This document shows, one piece after another, positions 1 through 8,278 of a stretch of 64,000 bases of DNA. The notes beneath the pieces were generated by a model. The model worked only from the letters and a program-made list of their open reading frames with translations. It did no database searches and was not told the DNA's origin. Made by a program: the position numbers and the translations under genes. Origin of the DNA: Vibrio amylolyticus (lineage in GTDB: Bacteria; Pseudomonadota; Gammaproteobacteria; Enterobacterales; Vibrionaceae); the NCBI RefSeq assembly GCF_023145695.1, contig NZ_JAJHVV010000015.1:1-64000 (forward strand), read 5' to 3'. The first letter of the stretch is position 1. The number at the start of each line of letters is the position of its first letter.

Positions 1-20
1 ATAAACCAAGAGTTTAAATG

Positions 21-95
21 TGGCTGGGCTACCTGGATTCGAACCAGGGAATGCTGGCATCAAAAGCCAGTGCCTTACCGCTTGGCGATAGCCCA
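21..95 (-). tRNA. tRNA-Gln (TTG)
   Basis: The reverse complement folds as a 75-nt tRNA with encoded CCA. The anticodon loop TTTTGAT gives anticodon TTG. It is the last member of the Met-Leu-Gln array visible here; the operon may continue past the left edge. Confidence 0.97.
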
Positions 96-144
96 ACAAT
101 ATGTTTTAAAACCTCAACGAGATTTACAGACATCATCTGAATGA

Positions 145-229
145 TGGTGCGGTCGGAGAGACTTGAACTCTCACACCTTACGGCGCCAGAACCTAAATCT
201 GGTGCGTCTACCAATTCCGCCACGACCGC
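145..229 (-). tRNA. tRNA-Leu (TAG)
   Basis: An 85-nt class II tRNA with a long variable arm, encoded CCA and anticodon TAG in the reverse complement. It is identical in sequence to the copy at 401-485. Confidence 0.97.
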
Positions 230-295
230 AGCAAACTTTTACTCTAGCTAAGAGTATAGTTATATCGATGATTGGTGAGTCGATATAACGTTGTA

Positions 296-372
296 TGGTG
301 GCTACTGCGGGATTTGAACCTGCGACCCCATCATTATGAGTGATGTGCTCTAACCAACTGAGCTAAGTAGCC
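296..372 (-). tRNA. tRNA-Met (CAT), elongator type
   Basis: A 77-nt tRNA with anticodon CAT and encoded CCA. The acceptor begins GGCTAC and pairs fully, as in elongator tRNA-Met, not the mismatched initiator acceptor. Confidence 0.96.
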
Positions 373-400
373 AAATAGCAATAAGTCACTATTTAAAATA

Positions 401-485
401 TGGTGCGGTCGGAGAGACTTGAACTCTCACACCTTACGGCGCCAGAACCTAAATCTGGTGCGTCTACCAATTCCGCCACGACCGC
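401..485 (-). tRNA. tRNA-Leu (TAG)
   Basis: Second 85-nt tRNA-Leu copy with anticodon TAG. It belongs to an array unit that lacks a Gln gene (Met-Leu only). Confidence 0.97.
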
Positions 486-568
486 GATGCTGTTTAATTC
501 AATTAAGAATACTCTAAGCAAGAGTGTGTAGTCATAGTCGACGATTGGTGAATCAACTAGACGTTGTA

Positions 569-645
569 TGGTGGCTACTGCGGGATTTGAACCTGCGACC
601 CCATCATTATGAGTGATGTGCTCTAACCAACTGAGCTAAGTAGCC
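569..645 (-). tRNA. tRNA-Met (CAT), elongator type
   Basis: 77-nt tRNA identical to the copy at 296-372. The spacers downstream of the Leu copies (230-295 and 486-568) are also alike, which points to tandem duplication. Confidence 0.96.
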
Positions 646-724
646 ATCTTTTCGAGCGAGACAATATAATCAATCTCACTGCAAGTGTCACCTTCTTTTT
701 CAAGATAAGTGCCACTTTAATGTG

Positions 725-799
725 TGGCTGGGCTACCTGGATTCGAACCAGGGAATGCTGGCATCAAAAGCCAGTGCCTTACCGCTTGGCGATAGCCCA
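725..799 (-). tRNA. tRNA-Gln (TTG)
   Basis: Second 75-nt tRNA-Gln, same sequence as the copy at the left edge, with anticodon TTG and encoded CCA. Confidence 0.97.
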
Positions 800-830
800 A
801 CAATCGACATCTCAAAGAGATATCTAAATA

Positions 831-915
831 TGGTGCGGACGGAGAGACTTGAACTCTCACACCTTACGGCGCCAGAACCTAAATCTGGTGCGTCTACCAA
901 TTCCGCCACGTCCGC
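831..915 (-). tRNA. tRNA-Leu (TAG), acceptor variant
   Basis: 85-nt tRNA-Leu like the other two copies, except that one acceptor base pair is flipped: GCGGACG pairs with CGTCCGC, where the others have GCGGTCG and CGACCGC. The two changes compensate, so the stem is intact and the gene is probably functional. Confidence 0.96.
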
Positions 916-971
916 TTTATTTCCTAAAAACTCATATTCACACTTAACAAGCAAAATAAGTGTTTAGGAAA

Positions 972-1048
972 TGGTGGCTACTGCGGGATTTGAACCTGCG
1001 ACCCCATCATTATGAGTGATGTGCTCTAACCAACTGAGCTAAGTAGCC
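972..1048 (-). tRNA. tRNA-Met (CAT), elongator type; first gene of array
   Basis: 77-nt elongator-type tRNA-Met, closest to the promoter. The transcript order is Met-Leu-Gln, Met-Leu, Met-Leu-Gln. Confidence 0.96.
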
Positions 1049-1100
1049 AATACCAAATTGTCTTTCCCTCTAAGAACTCGTCTCGTTGGGAACGGGGCGC

Positions 1101-1129
1101 ATTATGCGTAGTTGAGTGAAAACCGTCAA
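1101..1129 (-). promoter_or_regulatory. tRNA array promoter with GC-rich discriminator
   Basis: On the minus strand a -35 element TTGACG (1124-1129) is followed by exactly 17 bases and a -10 element CATAAT (1101-1106). A GC-rich discriminator (GCGCCCC) follows. That combination is characteristic of stable-RNA promoters under ppGpp stringent control. The first tRNA lies about 50 bases downstream. Confidence 0.8.
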
Positions 1130-1277
1130 TAGTTTTTTGTAATAAATCCAGATAAATCTATCGTTCGGTTTCTTTTTGAACAAAGCGCTGTGTTTGTGAT
1201 CGAAAAGTGGCGCTATTCAGGAGAAAATAAGCAGGTTAACATTTGATGTATGAAGCGTTACGAACTGTTAAAAACAA

Positions 1278-1303
1278 AAGAGCCAGTATAAATACTGGCT
1301 CTT
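1278..1303 (-). terminator. Rho-independent terminator of ychF
   Basis: A 12-bp perfect stem (AAGAGCCAGTAT with its complement) is followed on the minus strand by a T-rich run, about 35 bases after the ychF stop. The rest of 1131-1338 shows no gene. Confidence 0.85.
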
Positions 1304-1338
1304 CATTTACCTCAAATAAGTAGTGGTAACTTATTGAA

Positions 1339-2430
1339 TTATACGTTGAAGCGGAAGTGTACGACGTCACCATCTTTTACGATGTAGTCTTTACCTTCTA
1401 AGCGCCATTTACCCGCTTCTTTTGCACCACTTTCACCGTTAAATTCGATGAAATGGTCGTAACCAACAACTTCAGCTCGAATAAAACCTTTCTCAAAGTC
1501 AGTGTGGATCTTACCCGCAGATTGTGGTGCTGTTGCGCCGATCGGGATAGTCCAAGCGCGAACTTCTTTAACGCCTGCTGTGAAGTACGTTTGTAGAGCA
1601 AGAAGGTCGTAACCTGAGCGGATAACACGGTTAAGGCCTGGTTCTTCAATGCCCATGTCAGCCAAGAACTCTTCACGATCTTCATCATCAAGCTCAGAAA
1701 GTTCAGATTCGATAGCCGCACATACAGCAACAACCACATTATTTTCTTTTTCTGCGTACTCACGTACAGCGTCAAGGTACGGGTTATCTTCAAAACCGTC
1801 TTCATTAACGTTAGCAATGTACATTGTTGGCTTAAGTGTTAAGAAGTTTAAGTATCCAATCGCTGCATGTTCTTCTTTTGCTAATTCAACAGTGCGCGCC
1901 ATGCCGCCTTCAGTCAGGACAGGGAGAAGCTTTTCTAATACAGTGATTTCAAACTTAGCATCTTTATCACCGCCTTTTGCTTTCTTTGCGTTACGCTGAA
2001 TCGCACGCTCACAAGAGTCTAAATCAGCAAGAGCAAGTTCTAAGTTGATGACTTCAATATCATCAATTGGAGATACTTTTCCTGATACGTGAATGATGTT
2101 TTCATTCTCAAAACAACGTACAACGTGACCGATAGCGTCAGTTTCACGAATGTTTGCTAGGAATTTATTCCCAAGACCTTCACCTTTAGAAGCACCAGCA
2201 ACAAGACCTGCGATATCAACAAACTCCATGGTTGTTGGCAGAACTTTTTGTGGATTAACGATTTTTGCTAGTGCATCTAATCGTAGATCTGGTACCGGAA
2301 CGATGCCGGTATTTGGCTCGATAGTACAGAAAGGGAAGTTAGCGGCTTCGATGCCAGCTTTAGTTAGTGCATTAAATAGCGTTGATTTACCGACATTTGG
2401 CAATCCAACAATGCCACATTTAAAACCCAT
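1339..2430 (-). CDS. ychF: Redox-regulated ATPase YchF (OLA1 family)
   Basis: YchF is a conserved Obg-related P-loop NTPase that prefers ATP over GTP and binds ribosomes; in E. coli it is linked to oxidative-stress control. The product is 363 aa, the usual length. The P-loop with the Obg-type sequence GLPNVGKS sits at residues 9-16. The base-specificity motif is N-V-N-E rather than NKxD, as expected for the ATP-preferring branch. A longer frame opens 60 bases upstream, but the chosen ATG matches the family start and has AAGG at a suitable distance. It follows pth by 10 bases, the usual pth-ychF operon. Confidence 0.96.
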   Translation of the reverse strand: MGFKCGIVGLPNVGKSTLFNALTKAGIEAANFPFCTIEPNTGIVPVPDLRLDALAKIVNPQKVLPTTMEFVDIAGLVAGASKGEGLGNKFLANIRETDAIGHVVRCFENENIIHVSGKVSPIDDIEVINLELALADLDSCERAIQRNAKKAKGGDKDAKFEITVLEKLLPVLTEGGMARTVELAKEEHAAIGYLNFLTLKPTMYIANVNEDGFEDNPYLDAVREYAEKENNVVVAVCAAIESELSELDDEDREEFLADMGIEEPGLNRVIRSGYDLLALQTYFTAGVKEVRAWTIPIGATAPQSAGKIHTDFEKGFIRAEVVGYDHFIEFNGESGAKEAGKWRLEGKDYIVKDGDVVHFRFNV

Positions 2431-2440
2431 GATAGTAACC

Positions 2441-3031
2441 TTATTCTGCTTTGAACGTATGTAAGCGGTTTTGTGCTTTAGCGAGGTCATCTTTTAATAA
2501 GATGTCTAAGCAGCGTACGGATTCATCGACAGCTGCATCTAAACACTCCTGCTCTTTTGCTGGAGCTTTACCAAGCACATAACCTGAAACTTTGTCTTTA
2601 TGTCCAGGATGACCTATGCCGATCCTTAAACGATAGAAATCTTTGTTATTAGCCAATTTGCTAATTGTGTCGCGTAGGCCATTATGCCCACCGTGACCGC
2701 CGCCTTTTTTGAACTTAGCGACTCCCGGAGGAAGATCGAGTTCATCATGAGCGATCATAATTTCTTCTGGCTTTATTTGATAAAACTTTGCCAGAGCCCC
2801 AACTGCTTTACCGGAAAGATTCATAAAAGTCGTTGGAATAAGTAAGCGGAGATCCTCACCGTTAACAAGTATGCGTCCGGTTAATCCAAAAAACTTAGTT
2901 TCATTTTTTAGGGTAACGTTATGAACACGAGCGAGTTCTTCTACAACCCAAGCACCGGCATTATGTCGAGTACGTGTGTATTCTTGGCCTGGATTTGCTA
3001 GACCAACAAGTAGTTTGATTTGCTGACTCAA
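2441..3031 (-). CDS. pth: Peptidyl-tRNA hydrolase
   Basis: Pth cleaves the ester bond of peptidyl-tRNAs that drop off ribosomes and recycles the tRNA in the cytoplasm. The 196-aa product has the expected length. Residues N13 and H23 (in the motif RHNAG) correspond to the catalytic pair of the E. coli enzyme, and the conserved HDELDLPPG and GGGHGGHNGL segments are present. No ATG lies near the family start, so the start is a TTG preceded by a GAGAG-type ribosome binding site. It is cotranscribed with ychF. A stem-loop between prs and pth suggests that pth has its own promoter, which I did not pin down. Confidence 0.95.
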   Translation of the reverse strand: MSQQIKLLVGLANPGQEYTRTRHNAGAWVVEELARVHNVTLKNETKFFGLTGRILVNGEDLRLLIPTTFMNLSGKAVGALAKFYQIKPEEIMIAHDELDLPPGVAKFKKGGGHGGHNGLRDTISKLANNKDFYRLRIGIGHPGHKDKVSGYVLGKAPAKEQECLDAAVDESVRCLDILLKDDLAKAQNRLHTFKAE

Positions 3032-3110
3032 AGTTTGGATCTCTCTGGAATATCAAAAAGCGCCGTATCATAGCACAGAAAAGAGCCTTGGCTCTAGCGT
3101 GGTCAGATAT

Positions 3111-3140
3111 AAAAAAAGCACTTCAAAATATGAAGTGCTT
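3111..3140 (-). terminator. Rho-independent terminator of prs
   Basis: A 10-bp perfect stem (AAGCACTTCA at 3116-3125 with its complement at 3131-3140) is followed on the minus strand by a run of T residues, 55 bases beyond the prs stop. Confidence 0.85.
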
Positions 3141-3195
3141 AATACTTTTTAAACGTGTTTATTAGAGCGAACTCTAATTCAGTTTAAATAGCTGA

Positions 3196-4140
3196 TTAGC
3201 TAAACATCGCAGAGATTGACTCTTCGTTGCTGATACGACGAATCGCTTCAGCTAACATGCGAGAAAGGCTTAGCTCAGTTACTTTACCTGTTGCAGCCAT
3301 CTCAGGAGATAGTGTAATAGAGTCAGTAACAATAACTTGGTCTAGAACCGAGTTCTTAATGTTTGCAGCAGCAGTACCAGAGAAAACAGCGTGAGTAGCG
3401 TAAGCAAATACTCGCTTAGCACCGCGCTCTTTTAGCGCTTCAGCTGCTTTACATAGTGTGCCGCCCGTATCGATCATGTCATCAACGATAACACAATCAC
3501 GACCTTCAACATCACCAATAAGGTTCATTACTTCAGAAACGTTAGCACGTGGACGACGCTTATCTACGATAGCGATGTCTACATCACCTAGTGCTTTAGC
3601 TGTTGCACGAGCGCGCACAACGCCGCCAAGGTCTGGAGAAACCACAACTGGGTTGTCTAGACCACGGTTAGCCATATCTTCAAGAAGTACTGGAGTACCG
3701 AAGATGTTATCTACAGGTACATCGAAGAAGCCTTGAATTTGCTCAGCGTGTAGGTCAATAGTCAGAACGCGGTCAACACCAACGTTAGACAGGAAGTCTG
3801 CAACAACTTTTGCAGTAATTGGCACACGAGCAGAACGTACACGACGATCTTGACGAGCGTAACCAAAGTATGGGATTACAGCAGTAATACGGCCCGCTGA
3901 AGCACGGCGCATTGCGTCAATCATTACCACCAATTCCATTAGGTTGTCATTGGTTGGTGCACAAGTAGATTGAATCAGGAATACATCACTACCACGAACA
4001 TTTTCGTTGATTTGAACAGCGACTTCGCCGTCAGAAAAACGATCTACAGTAGCATCGCCAAGTGAAATGTATAAACGATCAGCAATACGTTGGGCTAGTT
4101 CAGGTGTTGCGTTACCAGCAAATAGCTTCATATCAGGCAC
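3196..4140 (-). CDS. prs: Ribose-phosphate pyrophosphokinase
   Basis: Prs makes phosphoribosyl pyrophosphate from ribose 5-phosphate and ATP, feeding purine, pyrimidine, NAD, histidine and tryptophan synthesis. The 314-aa product starts at a GTG (reading VPDMKLF) with GAGG eight bases upstream. This matches the usual PDMKLF beginning of the family; the longer ATG frame would add 11 residues and run into ispE. The PRPP-binding signature near the motif VDDMIDTGGT is intact, as are the RRASAGR and DRRVRSARVP segments of the ATP and allosteric sites. It lies 29 bases after ispE, the common gamma-proteobacterial order. Confidence 0.96.
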   Translation of the reverse strand: MPDMKLFAGNATPELAQRIADRLYISLGDATVDRFSDGEVAVQINENVRGSDVFLIQSTCAPTNDNLMELVVMIDAMRRASAGRITAVIPYFGYARQDRRVRSARVPITAKVVADFLSNVGVDRVLTIDLHAEQIQGFFDVPVDNIFGTPVLLEDMANRGLDNPVVVSPDLGGVVRARATAKALGDVDIAIVDKRRPRANVSEVMNLIGDVEGRDCVIVDDMIDTGGTLCKAAEALKERGAKRVFAYATHAVFSGTAAANIKNSVLDQVIVTDSITLSPEMAATGKVTELSLSRMLAEAIRRISNEESISAMFS

Positions 4141-4169
4141 GGTGGAAACCTCAGGGTTGCGTCCAGTTT

Positions 4170-5060
4170 TCAAATAAATTCGGTGTGGGCTGTTGTATAG
4201 TCAGCCAAAGTCTCTTTTAAAGGCGAAACATTCCGTCCTTTCGCAACAAATGCGGAGACTGTGTCAGAGAGTTGTTCTAGTACAAGCATAGCTTCTTTTT
4301 GGCTACTAAATTCAGCAAAAATACACGAGCCCGTTCCAGTCAATCTTGACGGCGCGTATTGTAGCAGCCATGAAAGTTTCTGATCAACCTCTGGGTACAG
4401 CATTCGAACAATTTTTTCGCAATCGTTTCCGTAATTGCCCTTTAGTAGTGTTTTTAGCGGCTGTTTTTCTGTATCTCGAGTTAAATCCTGGTGTGTGAAT
4501 ATGTCCACAGTTGCAATGCTAACTTCCGGTTTGATCACCAAATACCACTTTTCTTCTGGTTCGGCATTTGTCAACTTTTCTCCAACGCCTTCAGCGAAAG
4601 CGGAAAACCCACGAACAAAGACTGGAACGTCAGCGCCGAGTTCCAGTCCTATTTCAGCCAGTTCATCGTCAGTTAGGTTGAGTTGCCAAAGGTGGTTAAG
4701 TGCGACCAAAACAGTTGCGGCATTCGAGGAGCCCCCTCCAATGCCGCCTCCCATAGGAAGGATCTTTTTAATTCCAATTTGAGCACCTAAGCCTTGGGAG
4801 TCGAGTGAATGCTTTTCACAGTAACGCTTTAAAGCATCTGCGGCTTTCCATATTAGGTTGTCTTGAGTGGCGACTCCCTCTATTGGATTAGTAAGTGTAA
4901 TTTCACCAGATTGATCGGCGGTAATCGTTAACTCATCACCATGCTCTAAAAATTGGAATAGGGTTTGCAGTTCATGGTAACCGTTGTCTCTACGTCCGGT
5001 AATGTAGAGGAAAAGGTTAAGCTTGGCAGGGGATGGCCAGTAAGTTGTGCTGGTGATCAT
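4170..5060 (-). CDS. ispE: 4-diphosphocytidyl-2-C-methyl-D-erythritol kinase
   Basis: IspE phosphorylates CDP-methylerythritol in the MEP pathway of isoprenoid synthesis. The 296-aa product has the GHMP-kinase ATP loop around residues 100-115 (PMGGGIGGGSSNA) and the N-terminal PSPAKLNLFLYITGRR segment typical of the family. The start codon overlaps the lolB stop in an ATGA, which implies translational coupling and excludes the longer frame beginning five codons upstream. Neighbours lolB and prs form the conserved lolB-ispE-prs block. Confidence 0.95.
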   Translation of the reverse strand: MITSTTYWPSPAKLNLFLYITGRRDNGYHELQTLFQFLEHGDELTITADQSGEITLTNPIEGVATQDNLIWKAADALKRYCEKHSLDSQGLGAQIGIKKILPMGGGIGGGSSNAATVLVALNHLWQLNLTDDELAEIGLELGADVPVFVRGFSAFAEGVGEKLTNAEPEEKWYLVIKPEVSIATVDIFTHQDLTRDTEKQPLKTLLKGNYGNDCEKIVRMLYPEVDQKLSWLLQYAPSRLTGTGSCIFAEFSSQKEAMLVLEQLSDTVSAFVAKGRNVSPLKETLADYTTAHTEFI

Positions 5061-5671
5061 GGCTGTAACGTCCACTTTGAAATAACTAAGTTAATGCTGG
5101 TGTCTTGTTGAGTAAGTTTGATCGTTCTAGGTAGCGGCATTAAGTCACCTTGATACCCAACATCATGAAAAGAAAGGTATTCAAGTTGCCATGTTTGATG
5201 TTCGATGGTTTTTGAAAGAGAACGCAACGTATTGTTTTCATTAAGTTGAAATTTATCGGCTGATGTTGGGTTGCCCAATAGCCAATCTTGCAACTGTTCA
5301 ACAGGCATGCTTAAACCGGTCAATTGTTCGATTAAAACATCCGCACTTTCGTGAGCGAGAGTTTGATCATCATAAGTATTTACAATTGATCCGTTTGGCG
5401 TAATAGACAGGTTAAGTACCGTTTGCCCTATGAAGGTGGTTAGCCTTAGCCGGCTATTTTCTGTCGCATGTTTCCACTGGAAATTAAGGGATTGACGCTG
5501 TTCTGGAGAGATGTATCCGAGTTTGCCTGAGGTTTGGTACTGGGTTATAGATTCTAGCTTAGCTTGGTGCGTCTGCCATTCAACACTGGTTTCACTTTCT
5601 GGAAGAGTAGAACACCCTGCAAGAAATAAAACAGGCGCTATAAAAGAGATAAGTCGACGAAAGTTAATCAT
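5057..5671 (-). CDS. lolB: Outer-membrane lipoprotein insertion factor LolB
   Basis: LolB receives lipoproteins from the periplasmic carrier LolA and inserts them into the outer membrane. The product is about 204 aa and begins with a lipoprotein signal whose lipobox is LAGC; the residue after the cysteine is Ser, so outer-membrane localisation is expected. The chosen ATG gives a compact signal peptide. A GTG 12 bases upstream is a possible alternative, and neither has a strong ribosome binding site. It is divergent from hemA and coupled to ispE. Confidence 0.92.
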   Translation of the reverse strand: MINFRRLISFIAPVLFLAGCSTLPESETSVEWQTHQAKLESITQYQTSGKLGYISPEQRQSLNFQWKHATENSRLRLTTFIGQTVLNLSITPNGSIVNTYDDQTLAHESADVLIEQLTGLSMPVEQLQDWLLGNPTSADKFQLNENNTLRSLSKTIEHQTWQLEYLSFHDVGYQGDLMPLPRTIKLTQQDTSINLVISKWTLQP

Positions 5672-5835
5672 AACTGGTGGCACTTTGTACAGATATCGGT
5701 GGCTAATAGCCCTAACTATATCATTGATATCACGAAGTCAGGAAAACAAATAGCCTTCACTCTTTTAATAAGCAAAGGCATCAAGTAAAATTCCGAACCT
5801 ATTTGTATTTTCTTCACTCTGAGAACTTTCTATAC

Positions 5836-7092
5836 ATGTCTTTGCTTGTTATTGGTATCAATCACAATACGGCGTCAGTTGAGTTGCGTGAAAAAGTGGC
5901 TTTTGGTCCAGATAAATTATCTGAAGCATTACAGCAACTAGAAGCAAGCTCAAATGTAAACGGTAGCGTTATATTGTCTACCTGCAATCGTACCGAGATA
6001 TACTGCGATACAAAGGCAGCAAAAAGCAAAGTCATCGATTGGTTAACTCAATTCCATCAAGTGAGTCCTGAAGAGCTCAAACCAAGTATATACGTGCATG
6101 AAGAACAAGCGGCGATTCGTCACTTGATGCGCGTGTCATGCGGGTTGGATTCCCTTGTATTAGGTGAACCACAAATTCTCGGTCAAGTTAAACAATCGTA
6201 TTCAGATGCAAGAGATGCGAAATCGGTCAATGCCGCCGTTGAAAAACTGTTCCAAAAAACGTTTTCAGTTGCGAAGCGAGTGCGTACCGAAACAGAAATT
6301 GGTGGCAGTGCGGTCTCTGTTGCTTACGCGGCATGTACACTAGCGAAACACATTTTTGAATCGATAGCAGACTCAACAGCACTGCTAGTTGGGGCTGGTG
6401 AGACGATAGAACTGGTCGCCAAGCACCTCTCTAGTAATGGATGTACTAAAATCATTGTCGCGAATAGAACACGAGAAAGAGCGCTTGGTTTAGCTGAGCA
6501 GTTTGGTGCAAAAGTGATCAGCTTAGAAGAGATTCCAGATCATTTGGCTAAGGCTGATATTGTGATCAGTTCAACGGCAAGCCCGTTACCGATTATTGGT
6601 AAAGGGATGGTTGAAACAGCACTGAAAGCACGTAAGCATCAGCCAATGTTGCTCGTTGATATTGCGGTTCCTAGAGATATTGAGTCGCAAGTAGGCGATC
6701 TTAATGACGCTTATCTATATACTGTCGACGATCTGCAGTCGATCGTTGATAGTAATATTGAGCAAAGAAAAGTGGAAGCGATACAGGCAGAAGCAATTGT
6801 TAGTGAAGAAAGCGCCTCATTTATGACATGGCTTAGATCGCTGCAGGCGGTTGATAGTATAAGAGAATATCGTCAGTCATCGAATGATATTCGCCAAGAG
6901 TTACTGGCGAAAAGTCTCCAGTCATTACAAGCTGGAGGTGAACCTGAAAAGGTATTGCTGGAACTGAGTAATAAACTGACGAACAGATTGATTCATGCGC
7001 CGACTCGCGCATTGCAAAGTGCAGCAGAGCAAGGTGAACCCGCTAAACTTGCTGCTATCAGGCAAAGTTTGGGGCTAGACGAGCTAAAATAG
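5836..7092 (+). CDS. hemA: Glutamyl-tRNA reductase
   Basis: HemA reduces Glu-tRNA(Glu) to glutamate-1-semialdehyde with NADPH, the first committed step of C5-pathway tetrapyrrole synthesis. The product is 418 aa. The nucleophilic cysteine is C50 in the motif STCNRTEIY, the NADP-binding segment includes LLVGAGETIELVAKHL, and the C-terminal dimerisation helix is present. The chosen ATG gives the standard MSLLVIGINH start; the frame is open 33 bases further upstream. It heads the conserved hemA-prfA-prmC run and is divergent from lolB. Haem supply is relevant to the NrfA and NrfB cytochromes in this window. Confidence 0.96.
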   Translation: MSLLVIGINHNTASVELREKVAFGPDKLSEALQQLEASSNVNGSVILSTCNRTEIYCDTKAAKSKVIDWLTQFHQVSPEELKPSIYVHEEQAAIRHLMRVSCGLDSLVLGEPQILGQVKQSYSDARDAKSVNAAVEKLFQKTFSVAKRVRTETEIGGSAVSVAYAACTLAKHIFESIADSTALLVGAGETIELVAKHLSSNGCTKIIVANRTRERALGLAEQFGAKVISLEEIPDHLAKADIVISSTASPLPIIGKGMVETALKARKHQPMLLVDIAVPRDIESQVGDLNDAYLYTVDDLQSIVDSNIEQRKVEAIQAEAIVSEESASFMTWLRSLQAVDSIREYRQSSNDIRQELLAKSLQSLQAGGEPEKVLLELSNKLTNRLIHAPTRALQSAAEQGEPAKLAAIRQSLGLDELK

Positions 7093-7134
7093 TCCTCGCC
7101 TAAAGAGAACAACAGACATCACACATTTTTATAG

Positions 7135-7157
7135 AAGGTCACTTATTGAGTGACCTT
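7135..7157 (+). terminator. Intercistronic stem-loop between hemA and prfA
   Basis: A perfect 9-bp stem (AAGGTCACT with its complement) and a 5-base loop lie 42 bases after hemA. Only three T residues follow, so it is probably a weak or leaky terminator, or an mRNA-stabilising hairpin, within the operon. Confidence 0.5.
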
Positions 7158-7182
7158 TGTAACCTAAGTTAAGAAAAGAATT

Positions 7183-8271
7183 ATGAAAGCATCGATTTTA
7201 GTAAAGCTTGAAACTCTTGTTGAGCGATATGAAGAAGTTCAACACCTGCTTGGTGATCCAGACGTGATTGGTAACCAAGACAAATTCCGCGCTCTTTCTC
7301 GCGAGTACTCTCAGCTTGAAGAAGTGACTCAGTGTTTCCAAGCCTACCAGCAAGCTCAAGAAGACTTAGAAGCCGCTGAAGATATGGCAAAAGAAGACGA
7401 TGCTGAAATGCGCGAAATGGCGCAAGAAGAAATTAAAGAAGCGAAAGGGAACATCGAACGTTTAACCGATGAACTGCAAATTTTATTACTACCAAAAGAT
7501 CCGAACGACGAACGCAATTGCTTCTTAGAAATTCGTGCCGGTGCGGGTGGTGATGAAGCGGGTATTTTTGCGGGTAACTTATTCCGTATGTACTCAAAGT
7601 TTGCAGAGAAAAAAGGCTGGCGCGTCGAAGTGATGAGTTGTAATGACTCAGAGCAAGGCGGTTATAAAGAAATGATCGCTAAAATCAGTGGTGACTCTGT
7701 TTACGGTACGATGAAGTTTGAGTCGGGCGGTCACCGTGTTCAACGTGTTCCTGAAACAGAATCTCAAGGCCGTGTTCATACCTCTGCATGTACAGTCGCT
7801 GTTATGGCTGAAGTACCAGAAGCGGATCTTCCAGAGATTAAAGCCGCTGATTTAAAGATTGATACATTCCGTGCATCAGGCGCGGGGGGTCAGCACGTAA
7901 ACACGACAGACTCTGCTATTCGTATTACTCACTTACCAACGGGTACGGTGGTAGAGTGTCAAGATGAGCGTTCACAGCATAAGAACAAAGCGAAAGCGAT
8001 GACTGTTCTTGCTGCTCGTATTGTTCAAGCAGAAGAAGCGCGTCGTGCAGCAGAAGTATCAGATACTCGTCGTAACCTTCTTGGTTCGGGTGATCGTAGT
8101 GACCGTATTCGTACTTACAACTACCCACAAGGTCGCGTATCGGATCACCGCATCAACTTAACGCTTTACCGTCTAACGGAAGTATTAGAAGGTGACCTGC
8201 AAAGCTTAGTTGAGCCTGTCATTCAAGAGCACCAAGCCGATCAGCTTGCCGCACTTGCAGATAACAACTAG
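7183..8271 (+). CDS. prfA: Peptide chain release factor 1
   Basis: RF1 reads UAA and UAG stop codons and triggers peptidyl-tRNA hydrolysis. The 362-aa protein contains the catalytic GGQ in GAGGQHVN around residue 235, whose glutamine is the methylation target of PrmC. The codon-reading PxT tripeptide appears as PET in the segment VPETESQGR, within the RF1 pattern. It lies between hemA and prmC; the prmC start is 7 bases downstream, so substrate and modifying enzyme are made together. Confidence 0.97.
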   Translation: MKASILVKLETLVERYEEVQHLLGDPDVIGNQDKFRALSREYSQLEEVTQCFQAYQQAQEDLEAAEDMAKEDDAEMREMAQEEIKEAKGNIERLTDELQILLLPKDPNDERNCFLEIRAGAGGDEAGIFAGNLFRMYSKFAEKKGWRVEVMSCNDSEQGGYKEMIAKISGDSVYGTMKFESGGHRVQRVPETESQGRVHTSACTVAVMAEVPEADLPEIKAADLKIDTFRASGAGGQHVNTTDSAIRITHLPTGTVVECQDERSQHKNKAKAMTVLAARIVQAEEARRAAEVSDTRRNLLGSGDRSDRIRTYNYPQGRVSDHRINLTLYRLTEVLEGDLQSLVEPVIQEHQADQLAALADNN

Positions 8272-8278
8272 TTAGCAT

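Noticed and set aside
29..223. Minus-strand 64-aa reading frame, and similar frames at 722-967 and 733-954
   Set aside because: They run through tRNA genes, whose repeated sequence explains the repeated peptides.
1398..1817. 139-aa frame inside ychF on the same strand
   Set aside because: It is a shifted frame within a well-conserved gene, with no homology-like motifs.
4141..4173. Upstream ATG extension of prs by 11 codons
   Set aside because: The GTG start has a GAGG ribosome binding site and matches the family N-terminus; the extension would overlap ispE.
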